DNA of 64,000 nucleotides from Streptomyces sp. yr375 (GCF_900110755.1 NZ_FOFF01000004.1:1-64000); one strand, 5' to 3'; shown: positions 8,099 to 19,221, numbered from the stretch's first letter. Numbers and translations: made by a program. The notes: generated by a model from the letters alone, not told the origin.

Positions 8099-9076
8099 GT
8101 GGAAGGCGTTCGCAGGTGGTGGCAGGAGCTCGCCGGTCTGGTGCTGCCCGCCGACTGCGGGGGCTGCGGAAGCACACGTACGGTGCTCTGCCCGCAGTGC
8201 CGTGCGGCGCTGAGCGGGACCGAGCCGTTCCGGGTACGGCCAGTGCCGCCACCACCCGGGCTGCCCGCCGTGCACGCGGCGGCCCGATACGCGGACGAAG
8301 TCCGGGCCGTGCTGCTGGCCCACAAGGAACGCGGCGCGCTGCCGCTGGCCCGACCACTGGGCGCGGCGCTGGCGGGGGCGGTGCGGGCGGGGGTGAGGGA
8401 GGGGTGGGAGGGGGAGGGGGAGGGGGAGGGGCCCCCACCCCCCGGAGGCGTACTCCTCGTCCCCGTCCCCTCCGCCCGTGCCGCCGTGCGGGCCCGGGGT
8501 CATGATCCGGCGCGGCGGATCGCGCTCGTGGCGGCCGGTGAGCTGCGGCGGGCCGGGATGCCGGCGAGGGTGGCCGCGGTGTTGCGGCAGCGGCGGGCGG
8601 TGGCCGATCAGGCGGGGCTCGACTCGCGGCAGCGGCTGGACAACCTGGTGGGGGCCTTGGCGGTGGTGCCCGGGGGCGCGCGGGTGTTGCGCGGTGCCGC
8701 GGTGGTGCTGGTCGACGACCTGATCACGACGGGCGCTTCGCTGGCGGAGGCGGCGCGCGCGGTACGGGCGGCAAAGGCGGCGGAAGCCGGGCAGCCGGAA
8801 CAGCCGGGGCGCGCACTGACTGAGGAGAGGCGGCCGAAGCAGCCGGAGCGAGTGTCGGCTGAGGAGGGGCAGCCGGAACAGTCGGAGCAGCCGGACCAGC
8901 CCGGGCGCGCGTCCGGTGGGAAAGGCGGGTCGGCCGTGTACGTGGGTGTCGCCGGGGAACGCGGGGAGGTGAAGCCGTTCGGAGCAAGGGAGGCGGGCGG
9001 TGCCGGTGCTGGTGACGTGCTCTGCGCGGCCGTGGTCGCGGCGTCGCCGGACTCTTTCGAAATAAACCGGAACTGA
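8099..9076 (+). CDS. ComF family phosphoribosyltransferase-like protein
   Basis: This 325-residue protein has an N-terminal zinc ribbon (Cys20, Cys23, Cys31, Cys34) and a C-terminal type I phosphoribosyltransferase fold. The PRPP-binding loop reads VVLVDDLITTGASLAEA. The family includes ComF/GntX, linked to DNA uptake in competent bacteria, but its role in Streptomyces is unclear. After the PRPP motif there is an unusual insert of about 60 residues rich in Gln, Pro and Glu, with an internal duplication (GQPEQPGRA / DQPGRASG). The normal C-terminal strands resume only at AVYVGVAGERGE. It starts with GTG, and two DnaA boxes lie 40-60 nt upstream. Confidence 0.85.
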   Translation: MEGVRRWWQELAGLVLPADCGGCGSTRTVLCPQCRAALSGTEPFRVRPVPPPPGLPAVHAAARYADEVRAVLLAHKERGALPLARPLGAALAGAVRAGVREGWEGEGEGEGPPPPGGVLLVPVPSARAAVRARGHDPARRIALVAAGELRRAGMPARVAAVLRQRRAVADQAGLDSRQRLDNLVGALAVVPGGARVLRGAAVVLVDDLITTGASLAEAARAVRAAKAAEAGQPEQPGRALTEERRPKQPERVSAEEGQPEQSEQPDQPGRASGGKGGSAVYVGVAGERGEVKPFGAREAGGAGAGDVLCAAVVAASPDSFEINRN

Positions 9077-9390
9077 CGAAGAACTTGTGTCGTTGCAGGT
9101 AATGAGAGGGCCAATTCACCTGAACGGAGGTACGCCGCAGTAGAGGGTGACGACATCCGTCCGGGCGAGATATGTTCGGTTGTGAGGGAAAGCCGCAGGC
9201 CACACCTCTCATATCCGAATGCCGTGCTGCGGTTCGCGTAAACGTCCGCGGCGCCGGGGGTGTAGATCTCGCCCATGGGGGAGGAGGAGGTGGAAGTCAC
9301 CGAGTCAGAGGTTCCGGTGCTCACCGGGGCCTGGTGCAAAAGGGAGATGCTCCGCCACTGAAGCGGAGTGATCCGGGAACGGAGTTCTGC
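9077..9390 (+). other. Long leader region before hpf
   Basis: These 314 bases separate comF from hpf. I see no obvious terminator for comF. AT-richer stretches near 9075-9120 and 9165-9185 are the likeliest promoter positions, but no sigma consensus stands out. The second half could be an untranslated leader and contains a possible 28-codon frame, listed separately. Confidence 0.4.
9275..9361 (+). CDS. Possible 28-codon upstream ORF of hpf
   Basis: An ATG at 9275 opens a frame that ends with TGA at 9359-9361, 29 nt before the hpf start. The peptide begins MGEEEVEVTESEVPVLTGAW and is strongly acidic at its start. A purine-rich GGGGGTG lies about 12 nt upstream, which is a poor ribosome site. 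It could be a leader peptide or chance. No family is recognised. Confidence 0.2.
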   Translation: MGEEEVEVTESEVPVLTGAWCKREMLRH

Positions 9391-10083
9391 GTGGACATCG
9401 TCGTCAAGGGCCGCAAGACCGAAGTGCCCGAGCGGTTCCGCAAGCACGTGGCCGAGAAGCTGAACCTGGAGAAGATCCAGAAGCTCGACGGCAAGGTGAT
9501 CAGCCTCGACGTCGAGGTCTCCAAGGAGCCCAACCCGCGACAGGCCGACCGATGCGACCGGGTGGAGATCACGCTCCGGTCCCGTGGTCCGGTGATCCGG
9601 GCGGAGGCGGCGGCCAACGACCCGTACGCGGCACTCGACCTGGCGGCGGAGAAGCTCGACGCCCAACTGCGTAAGCAGCACGACAAGCGATACACGCGCC
9701 GCGGCGCGCGCAGGCTCTCCGCGGCAGAGGTTCCCGACCACGTCCCGGGAGTGGCGACGCTCAACGGCAACGGTCACCCCGTCCAGGCCGACCAGGCGGG
9801 CAGTGTGCCGACCAAGAGGATCGGCTCGCTGGAGGTGCAGGGCGACGGCCCCCTCGTGGTCCGCGAGAAGACGCACGTGGCCGCTCCGATGACCCTCGAC
9901 CAGGCCCTCTACGAGATGGAACTGGTCGGACACGACTTCTACCTGTTCGTCGACTCCGAGACGAAGCAGCCGAGCGTCGTCTACCGGCGTCACGCCTACG
10001 ACTACGGCGTGATCTACCTCGACACCGACCCGATGGTGGCCCAGGCGCACTCCCCCGAGGCGGGCGGCGCGCTGGGCGGCTGA
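9391..10083 (+). CDS. hpf: Long-form ribosome hibernation promoting factor
   Basis: This 230-residue protein has an N-terminal S30AE domain (VDIVVKGRKTEVPERFRKHV, then ALDLAAEKLDAQLRKQHDKR). A variable linker joins it to the conserved C-terminal dimerisation domain (MTLDQALYEMELVGHDFYLF, ending YGVIYLDTD). Long HPF binds the decoding centre of idle ribosomes and pairs them into 100S dimers, protecting them in stationary phase and spores. I chose the GTG at 9391, with a GGAG 6-9 nt upstream, because conservation starts there; the 73 codons upstream are low-complexity. Eight 16-bp repeats and a strong hairpin follow the gene. Confidence 0.93.
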   Translation: MDIVVKGRKTEVPERFRKHVAEKLNLEKIQKLDGKVISLDVEVSKEPNPRQADRCDRVEITLRSRGPVIRAEAAANDPYAALDLAAEKLDAQLRKQHDKRYTRRGARRLSAAEVPDHVPGVATLNGNGHPVQADQAGSVPTKRIGSLEVQGDGPLVVREKTHVAAPMTLDQALYEMELVGHDFYLFVDSETKQPSVVYRRHAYDYGVIYLDTDPMVAQAHSPEAGGALGG

Positions 10084-10110
10084 CGCTGCCCGGCACCGGG
10101 CGCATCGGCC

Positions 10111-10238
10111 GCATCCGACGCAGGTCGAATCCGGTGCCGACCGATTCCAACGCCGACCGCATCCGATGTCGGTCGCATCCGATGCCGACCGACTCCGATA
10201 CCGATCGAATCCGGTGCAGGCCGCGTCCGGTGACGGTG
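10111..10238 (+). repeat. Eight 16-bp tandem repeats between hpf and the regulator
   Basis: Eight units of exactly 16 nt follow one another without gaps, with a consensus close to GCATCCGATGCCGACC. Examples are GAATCCGGTGCCGACC (10127), GCATCCGATGTCGGTC (10159) and GCATCCGATGCCGACC (10175). Constant length with point differences suggests an old tandem duplication. No frame through it looks real. It could be a multi-site protein-binding region or a neutral array. Confidence 0.85.
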
Positions 10239-10275
10239 TGAATGGTGACGGCGGGCGTGGTGACAGTTGAGCGAT

Positions 10276-10312
10276 GTGCCCCTGGGAGCGCGGTGTGCGC
10301 CCCCAGGGGCAC
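10276..10312 (+). terminator. Strong hairpin after hpf
   Basis: GTGCCCCTGGG (10276-10286) pairs perfectly with CCCAGGGGCAC (10302-10312), and an inner GCGC/GCGC stem closes a 5-nt loop. There is no U-run, as is common in Streptomyces terminators. It separates hpf from the response-regulator gene. Confidence 0.7.
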
Positions 10313-10456
10313 CTGTGCGCGACCCCTTCGGGCAGCGCTCTGTCACCGCGTTGTCGTCCGGGCATGGAATCATGGCAGGGCGGCTCAACCGGTGGGCCGT
10401 TGCCTTGGGTTGGCGATGGCTCGGGACCACGGCCAAAGCCTTCAGGGGGAGGAACG

Positions 10457-11203
10457 ATGGCGGACAGCTTCGGACCGATGCGGGACGAGGACGCCGACGA
10501 CGGCGTCGTCGGCATGGGCCCGGAAGCGGGCACTTCACGCAAGGAGCCGATCAGAGTCCTTGTCGTGGACGACCACGCCCTGTTCCGTCGCGGACTGGAG
10601 ATCGTGCTCGCGGCCGAGGAGGACATCCAGGTCGTCGGTGAGGCGGGGGACGGCGCCGAGGCCGTGGACAAGGCGGCCGACCTGCTGCCGGACATCGTGC
10701 TGATGGACGTACGGATGCCCAAGCGCGGTGGTATCGAGGCGTGCACCTCCATCAAGGAGGTGGCCCCCAGCGCGAAGATCATCATGCTGACGATCAGCGA
10801 CGAGGAGGCCGACCTCTACGAGGCGATCAAGGCGGGCGCGACCGGATACCTCCTGAAGGAGATCTCCACGGACGAGGTCGCCACCGCGATCCGCGCGGTC
10901 GCCGACGGGCAGTCGCAGATCAGCCCCTCCATGGCGTCGAAGCTGCTCACCGAGTTCAAGTCGATGATCCAGCGGACCGACGAGCGTCGGCTCGTGCCCG
11001 CGCCGCGGCTGACGGACCGGGAGCTGGAGGTGCTCAAGCTGGTCGCCACGGGGATGAACAACCGTGACATCGCCAAGGAGTTGTTCATCTCCGAGAACAC
11101 CGTGAAGAACCATGTGCGCAACATCCTGGAGAAGCTGCAACTGCACTCCAGGATGGAGGCGGTGGTGTATGCGATGCGGGAGAAGATCCTCGAGATCCGC
11201 TGA
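10457..11203 (+). CDS. Orphan NarL/FixJ-type response regulator
   Basis: This 248-residue regulator has a variable acidic N-terminus of about 30 residues. The receiver domain has VVDDH (37-41), phospho-acceptor Asp84 in LMDVRMP and Lys in GYLLKEIS. The C-terminal LuxR-type helix-turn-helix reads LTDRELEVLKLVATGMNNRD, then ISENTVKNHVRNIL. The ATG at 10457 has a GGGGGAGGA ribosome site. No histidine kinase gene is adjacent, so its input is unknown. The position next to hpf is suggestive of a stress or stationary-phase role, but the hairpin between them implies separate transcription. Confidence 0.93.
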   Translation: MADSFGPMRDEDADDGVVGMGPEAGTSRKEPIRVLVVDDHALFRRGLEIVLAAEEDIQVVGEAGDGAEAVDKAADLLPDIVLMDVRMPKRGGIEACTSIKEVAPSAKIIMLTISDEEADLYEAIKAGATGYLLKEISTDEVATAIRAVADGQSQISPSMASKLLTEFKSMIQRTDERRLVPAPRLTDRELEVLKLVATGMNNRDIAKELFISENTVKNHVRNILEKLQLHSRMEAVVYAMREKILEIR

Positions 11204-11225
11204 CTTTCCGGATCGCTGACTCCGG

Positions 11226-12398
11226 TCAGGCGAGTGCGCGCGTGAGTTCTCTGGCGAGCGGCTCGCGCAGGTCGGGGGTGTCCACGCGCTCCACGCGGAC
11301 GTCCGTGCAGTCCACCCAGGTCGCCGCTTCGAGCAGGGCCTGTGCCACCGCCGGGACCGCCTTCGGGCCGTCCAGGGTGACCTGCCTGGCGACCAGGGTG
11401 CGGCCCTCGCGGGCCGGGTCCACGCGGCCGACGAGGCGGCCGCCGGCCAGGACCGGCATCGCGAAGTAGCCGTAGACCCGCTTCGGCTTGGGGACGTAGG
11501 CCTCCAGGCGGTGGGTGAAGCCGAAGATCCGCTCGGTGCGCGCCCGTTCCCAGATCAGGGAGTCGAACGGGGACAGGAGCGTGGTGCGGTGACGCCCGCG
11601 CGGGGGCGTCACCAGAGCCGTCGGGTCGGCCCAGGCGGGCTTGCCCCAGCCTTCGACCGTGACCGGGACCAGGCCCGAGTCGGCGATCACCGCGTCGACC
11701 TGTTCGCCCTTGAGGCGGTGGTAGTCGGCGATGTCCGCGCGCGTGCCCACGCCGAGGGACTGGCCGGCCAGGCGGACGAGGCGGCGCAGGCACTCGGTGT
11801 CGTCCAGCTCGTCGTGCAACAGGTCGGCGGGTACGGCGCGTTCGGCGAGGTCGTAGACGCGCTTCCAGCCGCGGCGTTCGACGCAGACCACCTCGCCGTA
11901 CATCAGCGCGCGTTCCACGGCGACCTTGGTGCCGGACCAGTCCCACCACTCGCTGGTCTTCTTCGCGCCGCCCAACTCGGTTGCGGTGAGGGGGCCTTCG
12001 GTGCGGAGCTGCTTGATGACCTGGTCGTACGTGCCGTCCGGGAGGGCGTGGTTCCAGTGCGGGCGGCCACGGTAGGCGCGGCGACGGAACGCGAAGTGGG
12101 GCCATTCCTCGATGGGGAGGACGCACGCGGCGTGGGACCAGTACTCGAAGGCGTGAGTGTCGCTCCAGTAGGCGTTCTCGACCGTCTTGCGGTCTACGGC
12201 GCCCAGGCGGGCGTAGGGGATGAGTTCGTGGGAGCGGGCCAGGACGGAGATGGTGTCGAGTTGGACCGCGCCGAGGTGGCGGAGGACGCCGCGGACGCCG
12301 GACTTGCGGTCGGGCGTGCCGAGGAAGCCTTGCGCGCGGAGGGCGATGCGGCGGGCCTCGTCCGCGGAGAGCTCGGTGGAAGGGCGCGGGGTCGTCAT
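11226..12398 (-). CDS. YcaQ/AlkZ-like winged-helix DNA glycosylase family protein
   Basis: This 390-residue protein belongs to the HTH_42 (YcaQ/AlkZ-like) family of winged-helix DNA glycosylases, which remove bulky alkylated bases and unhook interstrand crosslinks. The catalytic motif position reads VQLDTISV. A Q-x-D signature is typical of the YcaQ (AlkX) branch, whereas AlkZ has Q-x-Q. Other family features are the repeated winged-helix segments and LLSPFDSLIWERART near the C-terminus. The start is the ATG at 12398. It converges on the response-regulator gene with 22 bp between stops. Activity on a given lesion is inferred from the family only. Confidence 0.88.
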   Translation of the reverse strand: MTTPRPSTELSADEARRIALRAQGFLGTPDRKSGVRGVLRHLGAVQLDTISVLARSHELIPYARLGAVDRKTVENAYWSDTHAFEYWSHAACVLPIEEWPHFAFRRRAYRGRPHWNHALPDGTYDQVIKQLRTEGPLTATELGGAKKTSEWWDWSGTKVAVERALMYGEVVCVERRGWKRVYDLAERAVPADLLHDELDDTECLRRLVRLAGQSLGVGTRADIADYHRLKGEQVDAVIADSGLVPVTVEGWGKPAWADPTALVTPPRGRHRTTLLSPFDSLIWERARTERIFGFTHRLEAYVPKPKRVYGYFAMPVLAGGRLVGRVDPAREGRTLVARQVTLDGPKAVPAVAQALLEAATWVDCTDVRVERVDTPDLREPLARELTRALA

Positions 12399-12521
12399 GG
12401 TTCGCACGATAGGGGGTGGGTCTGACAGTGCGGGCTGAGCTGGGGTTTTGGCGTCCTGAAGGGCACTGGAGGGCACTTGAGGGTGCTGGAGGGTCGCTCT
12501 CCGCCTTCGTCCTCTTCGCCC

Positions 12522-13157
12522 TCACTCGCCGGGCGGGCTGTGCGGTGCCGGCACGTACGGTGCCGCCGACGGCAGTCCCAGGTCCGACGGGAGCAGGGAG
12601 GCGAGCCAGCAGTCTCGTCGTACGCCCTTGTTGTTGATGGCCGAGCGTAGGGTGCCCTCCAGGGTGAAGCCGGCGTTTTCGGCGACCGCGCGGGAGGCGG
12701 TGTTGCCGACTTCGGCCCGCCATTCGACGCGGTCGACGGAGAGGGCGGTGAACGCCCAGCGGACGGCGGCGAGGGCGGCCTCGGTGGTGTAGCCGCGGCC
12801 CCGGTGTTCCTTGGCGGCCCAGAAGCCGATCTCGGCGGTGCCCAGGGAGCGCATGGTGAGGCTGACGACGCCGGTGAGGGTGCGCGGCCCGGCATCGGGC
12901 ACACCGGGGAGGTCAGCGAGGTCGGGATGGTCGGGGAGGAAGATGCCGAAGGTGAACATCGAGCTGGTCGCCCAGCCCTCCGGGGCGAGCAGTTCGGTGA
13001 AGGTCTCGGCGTGTTCGGGGAGGTAGGGGGAGGGGATCGTGGTCCAGCGCTGGATGTCGGGGTCCTGGGCGGCGGTGTACACGGCGTCGGCGTCCCGGGG
13101 GTCGAGGGGGCGCAGGACGAGGCGGGGGGTGGTGAGGGTGACGGGCTCGGGCTCCAT
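12522..13157 (-). CDS. RimJ/RimL-type GNAT acetyltransferase
   Basis: This 211-residue acetyltransferase resembles the ribosomal-protein acetyltransferases RimJ/RimL. It begins with the typical VTLTTPRLVLRPLDPRDADA strand. The acetyl-CoA loop reads HRGRGYTTEAALAAVRWAF, and the family ending is VGNTASRAVAENAGFTLEGT. The ATG at 13157 directly precedes the conserved strand; an ATG at 13193 is an alternative. It is divergent from secA across 279 bp. The physiological substrate is unknown. Confidence 0.88.
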   Translation of the reverse strand: MEPEPVTLTTPRLVLRPLDPRDADAVYTAAQDPDIQRWTTIPSPYLPEHAETFTELLAPEGWATSSMFTFGIFLPDHPDLADLPGVPDAGPRTLTGVVSLTMRSLGTAEIGFWAAKEHRGRGYTTEAALAAVRWAFTALSVDRVEWRAEVGNTASRAVAENAGFTLEGTLRSAINNKGVRRDCWLASLLPSDLGLPSAAPYVPAPHSPPGE

Positions 13158-13436
13158 CGGCCGATTCTGCTCGGGGTGCGCGGCGGACGCCATTGTTTTC
13201 GCGGTGCGTGAGCGCGTGATCACAATTCGCGCAATTCGTTCGGTGGACGCGGCACCATCGGCGGGGCCCGGCCGTTGTCCTCTTTGAAGAAGATTTTGGA
13301 GCAGGTGCGCAGCAGTGTGCGGTCCTCGTCGCGGCAGGCCTCCCGGCGTGGCGGGGTCCTCGCATACGATGGCCGTTGCTCAGTGAGTCAAAAGAAACCG
13401 ACCGTCCCGGCCCGACCGGCAAGGAGACCACCCCCC
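13158..13436 (+). promoter_or_regulatory. secA leader and promoter region
   Basis: This 279-bp gap holds the divergent starts of the GNAT gene and secA. CATACGAT at 13362-13369 is a candidate -10 for secA, leaving a leader of about 60 nt. An AAGGAG ribosome site lies at 13421-13426. A CACAATTCGCGCAATTCG segment at 13221-13238 has a repeated CAATTCG and could serve either gene. No recognised operator was found. Confidence 0.35.
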
Positions 13437-16256
<2,820 letters not shown>

Positions 16257-16286
16257 GGATTGATTCCAGGAAGTCTCGCTGGTGTG

Positions 16287-16315
16287 GGGCCGGGTCACCT
16301 TGGGTGGCCCGGCCC
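16287..16315 (+). terminator. secA terminator hairpin
   Basis: Arms 16287-16299 and 16303-16315 form a 13-bp stem (GGGCCGGGTCACC with GGTGGCCCGGCCC, one G-U pair) around a TTG loop, 30 nt after the secA stop. A short CTTCGG follows and there is no long U-run. Confidence 0.8.
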
Positions 16316-16441
16316 TTCGGCGTGGGTGGGGGTCCGCTGGGCGGCGGTCCTTGTAGGGGCCTATGGGGCTCTTGGGGCCGTTCCGTGGCGTGTCGGGTCT
16401 CCTTGGGTCTTGGTGGTCGTTTCGGGGGCTGTGGGGGCTGT

Positions 16442-16966
16442 TCAGTCGTTCTGTGGGTGGGGCCTGCGGGGGCCGTCGAGTTCCACGGCGGTGCAGCGCC
16501 AGCGGTGGTCCGTGCCGAGTTCCAGGCGGAAGGCCATCGCGCGCAGGCGGTCGCCGGCGCTGATGCGGGCGAAGGCCTCGATGGCGCCGGCGCGGGGGAC
16601 GAAGTAGCCGATGTCGCGGACGACGGGGCGGGTGCCGTGGGCGGTGGTGCGCAGGGGGCCTCGTTCCGCGAGGTGGGCCAGGTCGTCGTAGGCGTGGCCG
16701 CGGGTGTGCCGGAGCATGAAGTGGACGGGGCGTTGGCCGGTCAGGACGGCGAGGAGGCGGTCGGCGAAGAGGTCGGTGGGGCGGGGCGGGGAGACGGGGC
16801 GGTGGGGGATCTGGGCGGGGGCGGTCGGGGGCGGGGGTGTCGTGCGGGGGCGGTGGGTGGCGCTGTTCGGGGTGCGGGGTGGGGTGCCGGTGGGGCGGCG
16901 GGTGTCGCGGCGGCCGGGAGGGCGGGTGCCGGGGTGGTGCTGCGTCCTCGTCATGACCTTGTTCAT
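16442..16966 (-). CDS. Rv3235/DUF6459 family protein
   Basis: This 174-residue protein has a basic, Pro/Arg/Thr-rich N-terminal half, probably disordered. The compact C-terminal domain (about 75-174) contains LFADRLLAVLTGQRPVHFML, then AIEAFARISAGDRLRAMAFR and RWRCTAVELD. That pattern matches the small actinobacterial family named after Rv3235, which is usually found next to secA. The start is the ATG at 16966 after GGGGA; the longer upstream frame is not supported. Function is unknown. The constant secA neighbourhood suggests, but does not show, a link to protein export. Confidence 0.78.
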   Translation of the reverse strand: MNKVMTRTQHHPGTRPPGRRDTRRPTGTPPRTPNSATHRPRTTPPPPTAPAQIPHRPVSPPRPTDLFADRLLAVLTGQRPVHFMLRHTRGHAYDDLAHLAERGPLRTTAHGTRPVVRDIGYFVPRAGAIEAFARISAGDRLRAMAFRLELGTDHRWRCTAVELDGPRRPHPQND

Positions 16967-17302
16967 GGGTGTCCCCGTTCGGTGGGCCCGGCGCATACCA
17001 GGCGGTAACTTGCCGTTGCGGATCTTGTACGGGGTTGCGGTCCGTGGCGGCAAGGAAGCGGGGAGTAGTGGGCGAGGGGGAGGGGAATTCACCTATCCGG
17101 GGTGGCCGAGGGGGTGGCGGGCCCGGTGTTGCGGGGGTGGGGCGGGTGAGTTGTGGGGTGCGGGGTTGACGGCTGTCGGGGGGTGGGCGGGGACCCGAAG
17201 GGGGACGGCCCGCACGTATCCTGAAGGCCCTCGGGGAGGCGTCGAACCGCTCTTCCGGGGCATCGAGTCCGAGTCTGCGACCACGAAAGAAAGCGGCCAG
17301 CC
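16967..17302 (+). other. Divergent intergenic region, 336 bp
   Basis: This gap holds the leaders of the DUF6459 gene (minus) and the DUF6912 gene (plus). Most of it is G-rich on the plus strand. TATCCT at 17218-17223 is a candidate -10 for the plus gene. A GAAAGAAAGCGG stretch just before 17303 is a weak ribosome site. I see no operator or small gene. Confidence 0.35.
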
Positions 17303-17818
17303 ATGCGCGTCTACGTCCCTCTGACCCTTCCCGGTCTCGCCGAGGCGCACAAGACGGGGGAGCTGGGGTCCGGGCCGCTCGTCGCTTACGCCGTCACGCC
17401 CGGGTTGCGCGAGTGGTATCTCTCCGACGACATCGAGGAGCTGGAGTACGCGGCGCTGAGCAGGGCCGCGCTGGCCTCGCTGCGGCTGCTCGCGGCGGAC
17501 CCGGGTGCCCCGCGGAGGCGGGTCGTCGTCGCCGTCGACGTGGCTGACCGGATGGCCGTCGCGGACCCCGACCGGGGGCTCGATCCGGCGGCGCTGGGCG
17601 AGGTGCGGGTGAGTGGCGCTGTGCGGCTGGGCAAGGCGGCGGCGGTGCACGTCGACGCGGGGGACGCGGAGGCGGACGTGACCGCCGCGGCGGGGGCGCT
17701 CGCGGCGGCGGACGGCGGGGACGACGACGCGCAGTTCGTGGTGGACGGGGCCGAGGACCACGAGCTGCTGTGGTTCGCCACGCAGGAGATTCCGAACCTG
17801 GTGGGGTCGGGGGGCTGA
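17303..17818 (+). CDS. DUF6912 family protein
   Basis: This 171-residue protein starts MRVYVPLTLPGLAEAHKTGE and contains LREWYLSDDIEELEYAALSR and VVVAVDVADRMA. It ends with the acidic segment AEDHELLWFATQEIPNLV. It resembles a short actinobacterial family (DUF6912) of unknown function. No signal peptide or membrane segment is seen, so it should be cytoplasmic. It is followed at 100 bp by the HAD phosphatase gene on the same strand, so the two may share a transcript. Confidence 0.7.
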   Translation: MRVYVPLTLPGLAEAHKTGELGSGPLVAYAVTPGLREWYLSDDIEELEYAALSRAALASLRLLAADPGAPRRRVVVAVDVADRMAVADPDRGLDPAALGEVRVSGAVRLGKAAAVHVDAGDAEADVTAAAGALAAADGGDDDAQFVVDGAEDHELLWFATQEIPNLVGSGG

Positions 17819-17918
17819 GACTCCCGTCCTCGTCCTGCCTTTGCCCTCGGCCCGTCTGCTGTGGGGCGGTTTCTGGTCGGTCACTTGATTGTCAGTGGTG
17901 GCGGGTACGTTTTCCGGT

Positions 17919-18593
17919 ATGGGGATGCAGCAGGAAGCGGCGCACATCGTCTGGGACTGGAACGGGACGCTGCTCGACGACAATGACGCGATCATCGGGG
18001 CGACGAACGCGGCGTTCGCGGAGCTGGGGCTGGAGCCGCTCACGTTGGAGCGGTACCGGGCGCTGTACTGCGTGCCGGTGCCCAAGTTCTACGAGCGGCT
18101 GATGGGACGGCTGCCCACGGATGCCGAGTGGGAGGCCATGGACGAGGTGTTCCACCGGTACTACGCGGAGCACCGGGTGCGGTGCGGGCTCACCGAGGGG
18201 GTGGTGGAGCTGCTCGCGGGGTGGCGGTCGGCGGGGCACAGCCAGTCGCTGCTGAGCATGTACGTGCACGAGGAGCTCGTGCCGTTGGTCCGGGGGTTCG
18301 GGATCGAGCCGCATTTCGTGCGGGTCGACGGGCGGACCGGGCCGTCCGGGGGCAGCAAGGCCGAGCACATGGTGCGGCATCTGCGGGCGCTGGGCGGGGT
18401 CGCGCCGGCGCACACGGTGGTGATCGGGGATGCCGCCGATGACGCGGTGGCCGCGTTGCATGTGGGGGCGCGGGCCGTGCTGTACACCGGGGGGTCGCAC
18501 AGTCGGGCCAGTCTGGAGGGGGTGGGGGTGCCGGTGGTGGACACGTTGGGGGAGGCGGTGGAGGTCGCGGGGCGGTTGGCTGCGGCTGCGTAG
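17919..18593 (+). CDS. HAD-family hydrolase, phosphoglycolate-phosphatase-like
   Basis: This 224-residue protein is a Cof/Gph-type HAD hydrolase with a helical cap. Motif I reads VWDWNGTLLDD with the nucleophile Asp13. Motif III/IV reads HTVVIGDAADDAVAALHVGA. Motif I has DWN where most HAD phosphatases have DxD, so the general acid/base Asp is an Asn. Some actinobacterial members appear to share this, so it need not be inactive. The ATG at 17919 was preferred over a GTG ten codons upstream. The substrate is not predictable. Confidence 0.85.
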   Translation: MGMQQEAAHIVWDWNGTLLDDNDAIIGATNAAFAELGLEPLTLERYRALYCVPVPKFYERLMGRLPTDAEWEAMDEVFHRYYAEHRVRCGLTEGVVELLAGWRSAGHSQSLLSMYVHEELVPLVRGFGIEPHFVRVDGRTGPSGGSKAEHMVRHLRALGGVAPAHTVVIGDAADDAVAALHVGARAVLYTGGSHSRASLEGVGVPVVDTLGEAVEVAGRLAAAA

Positions 18594-18617
18594 GCGTCGT
18601 CGCCGGGCGGGCGGGGT

Positions 18618-18643
18618 GGTGCGGCGTCCTGGGGCGCCGCACC
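18618..18643. terminator. Bidirectional terminator between HAD and DJ-1 genes
   Basis: GGTGCGGCG (18618-18626) pairs perfectly with CGCCGCACC (18635-18643) around an 8-nt loop. It sits in the 61-bp gap between two convergent genes and could terminate both. Confidence 0.65.
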
Positions 18644-18654
18644 TGTGGGGGCTG

Positions 18655-19221
18655 TCAGGTCACCGGTGCCTTCGCGCGCAGGATCGTCAGGAATTCGCGC
18701 ATCCAGGCCGAGTGGTCCGGCCAGGCGCGGGCGGAGACCAGGGTGCCGTCGACCACCGCCTCGGCGTCCTGGAAGACGGCGCCGGCCGACTGCATGTCGA
18801 GCTCCAGCGCCGGGTACGCCGTGACGTGGCGGCCGCGGAGGGCGTCGGCGGCCGCGGTGAGCAGGGGGCCGTGGCAGATCTGGGCCACCGGCTTGTCGGC
18901 GTCGAAGAACGACTTGAGGATCTTGCGGAGTTCGGGGTCGTTGCGGAGGTACTCGGGGGCGCGGCCGCCGGGGATGACGACGGCGGCGTACTGGCCGGGG
19001 TCGACCTCGGAGAAGGCGAGGTCGGCGGGCCAGGTGTAGCCGGGCTTCTCGGTGTAGGTGTCGAAGCCGGGTTCGAAGTCGTGGACGACGAACTGGAGCT
19101 TCTTGCGGGTGGGGGCGGCGATGTGGACCTCGTAGCCTTCCTCGCGCAGGCGCTGGTAGGGGTAGAGGACTTCCAGGGATTCGGCTGCGTCGCCGGTGAC
19201 GATGAGGATTTTCGCGGTCAT
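18655..19221 (-). CDS. DJ-1/PfpI family protein
   Basis: This 188-residue class-I glutamine amidotransferase-like protein starts MTAKILIVTGDAAESLEVLY. The nucleophile elbow reads AQICHGPLLTAAAD with Cys116 followed by His117, as in PfpI/DJ-1 proteases, deglycases and chaperones. The full-length fold is present, with VVIPGGRAPEYLRND before the elbow and AWPDHSAWMREFLTIL at the end. The ATG start follows a GGAG-type site. Likely roles are stress protection or removal of reactive aldehydes, but the family is functionally mixed. Confidence 0.9.
   Translation of the reverse strand: MTAKILIVTGDAAESLEVLYPYQRLREEGYEVHIAAPTRKKLQFVVHDFEPGFDTYTEKPGYTWPADLAFSEVDPGQYAAVVIPGGRAPEYLRNDPELRKILKSFFDADKPVAQICHGPLLTAAADALRGRHVTAYPALELDMQSAGAVFQDAEAVVDGTLVSARAWPDHSAWMREFLTILRAKAPVT

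Noticed and set aside
8608..10785. 725-codon minus-strand frame over comF, hpf and the repeat array
   Set aside because: It crosses two well-supported plus-strand genes, a terminator and a tandem repeat, and its product has no coherent domain.
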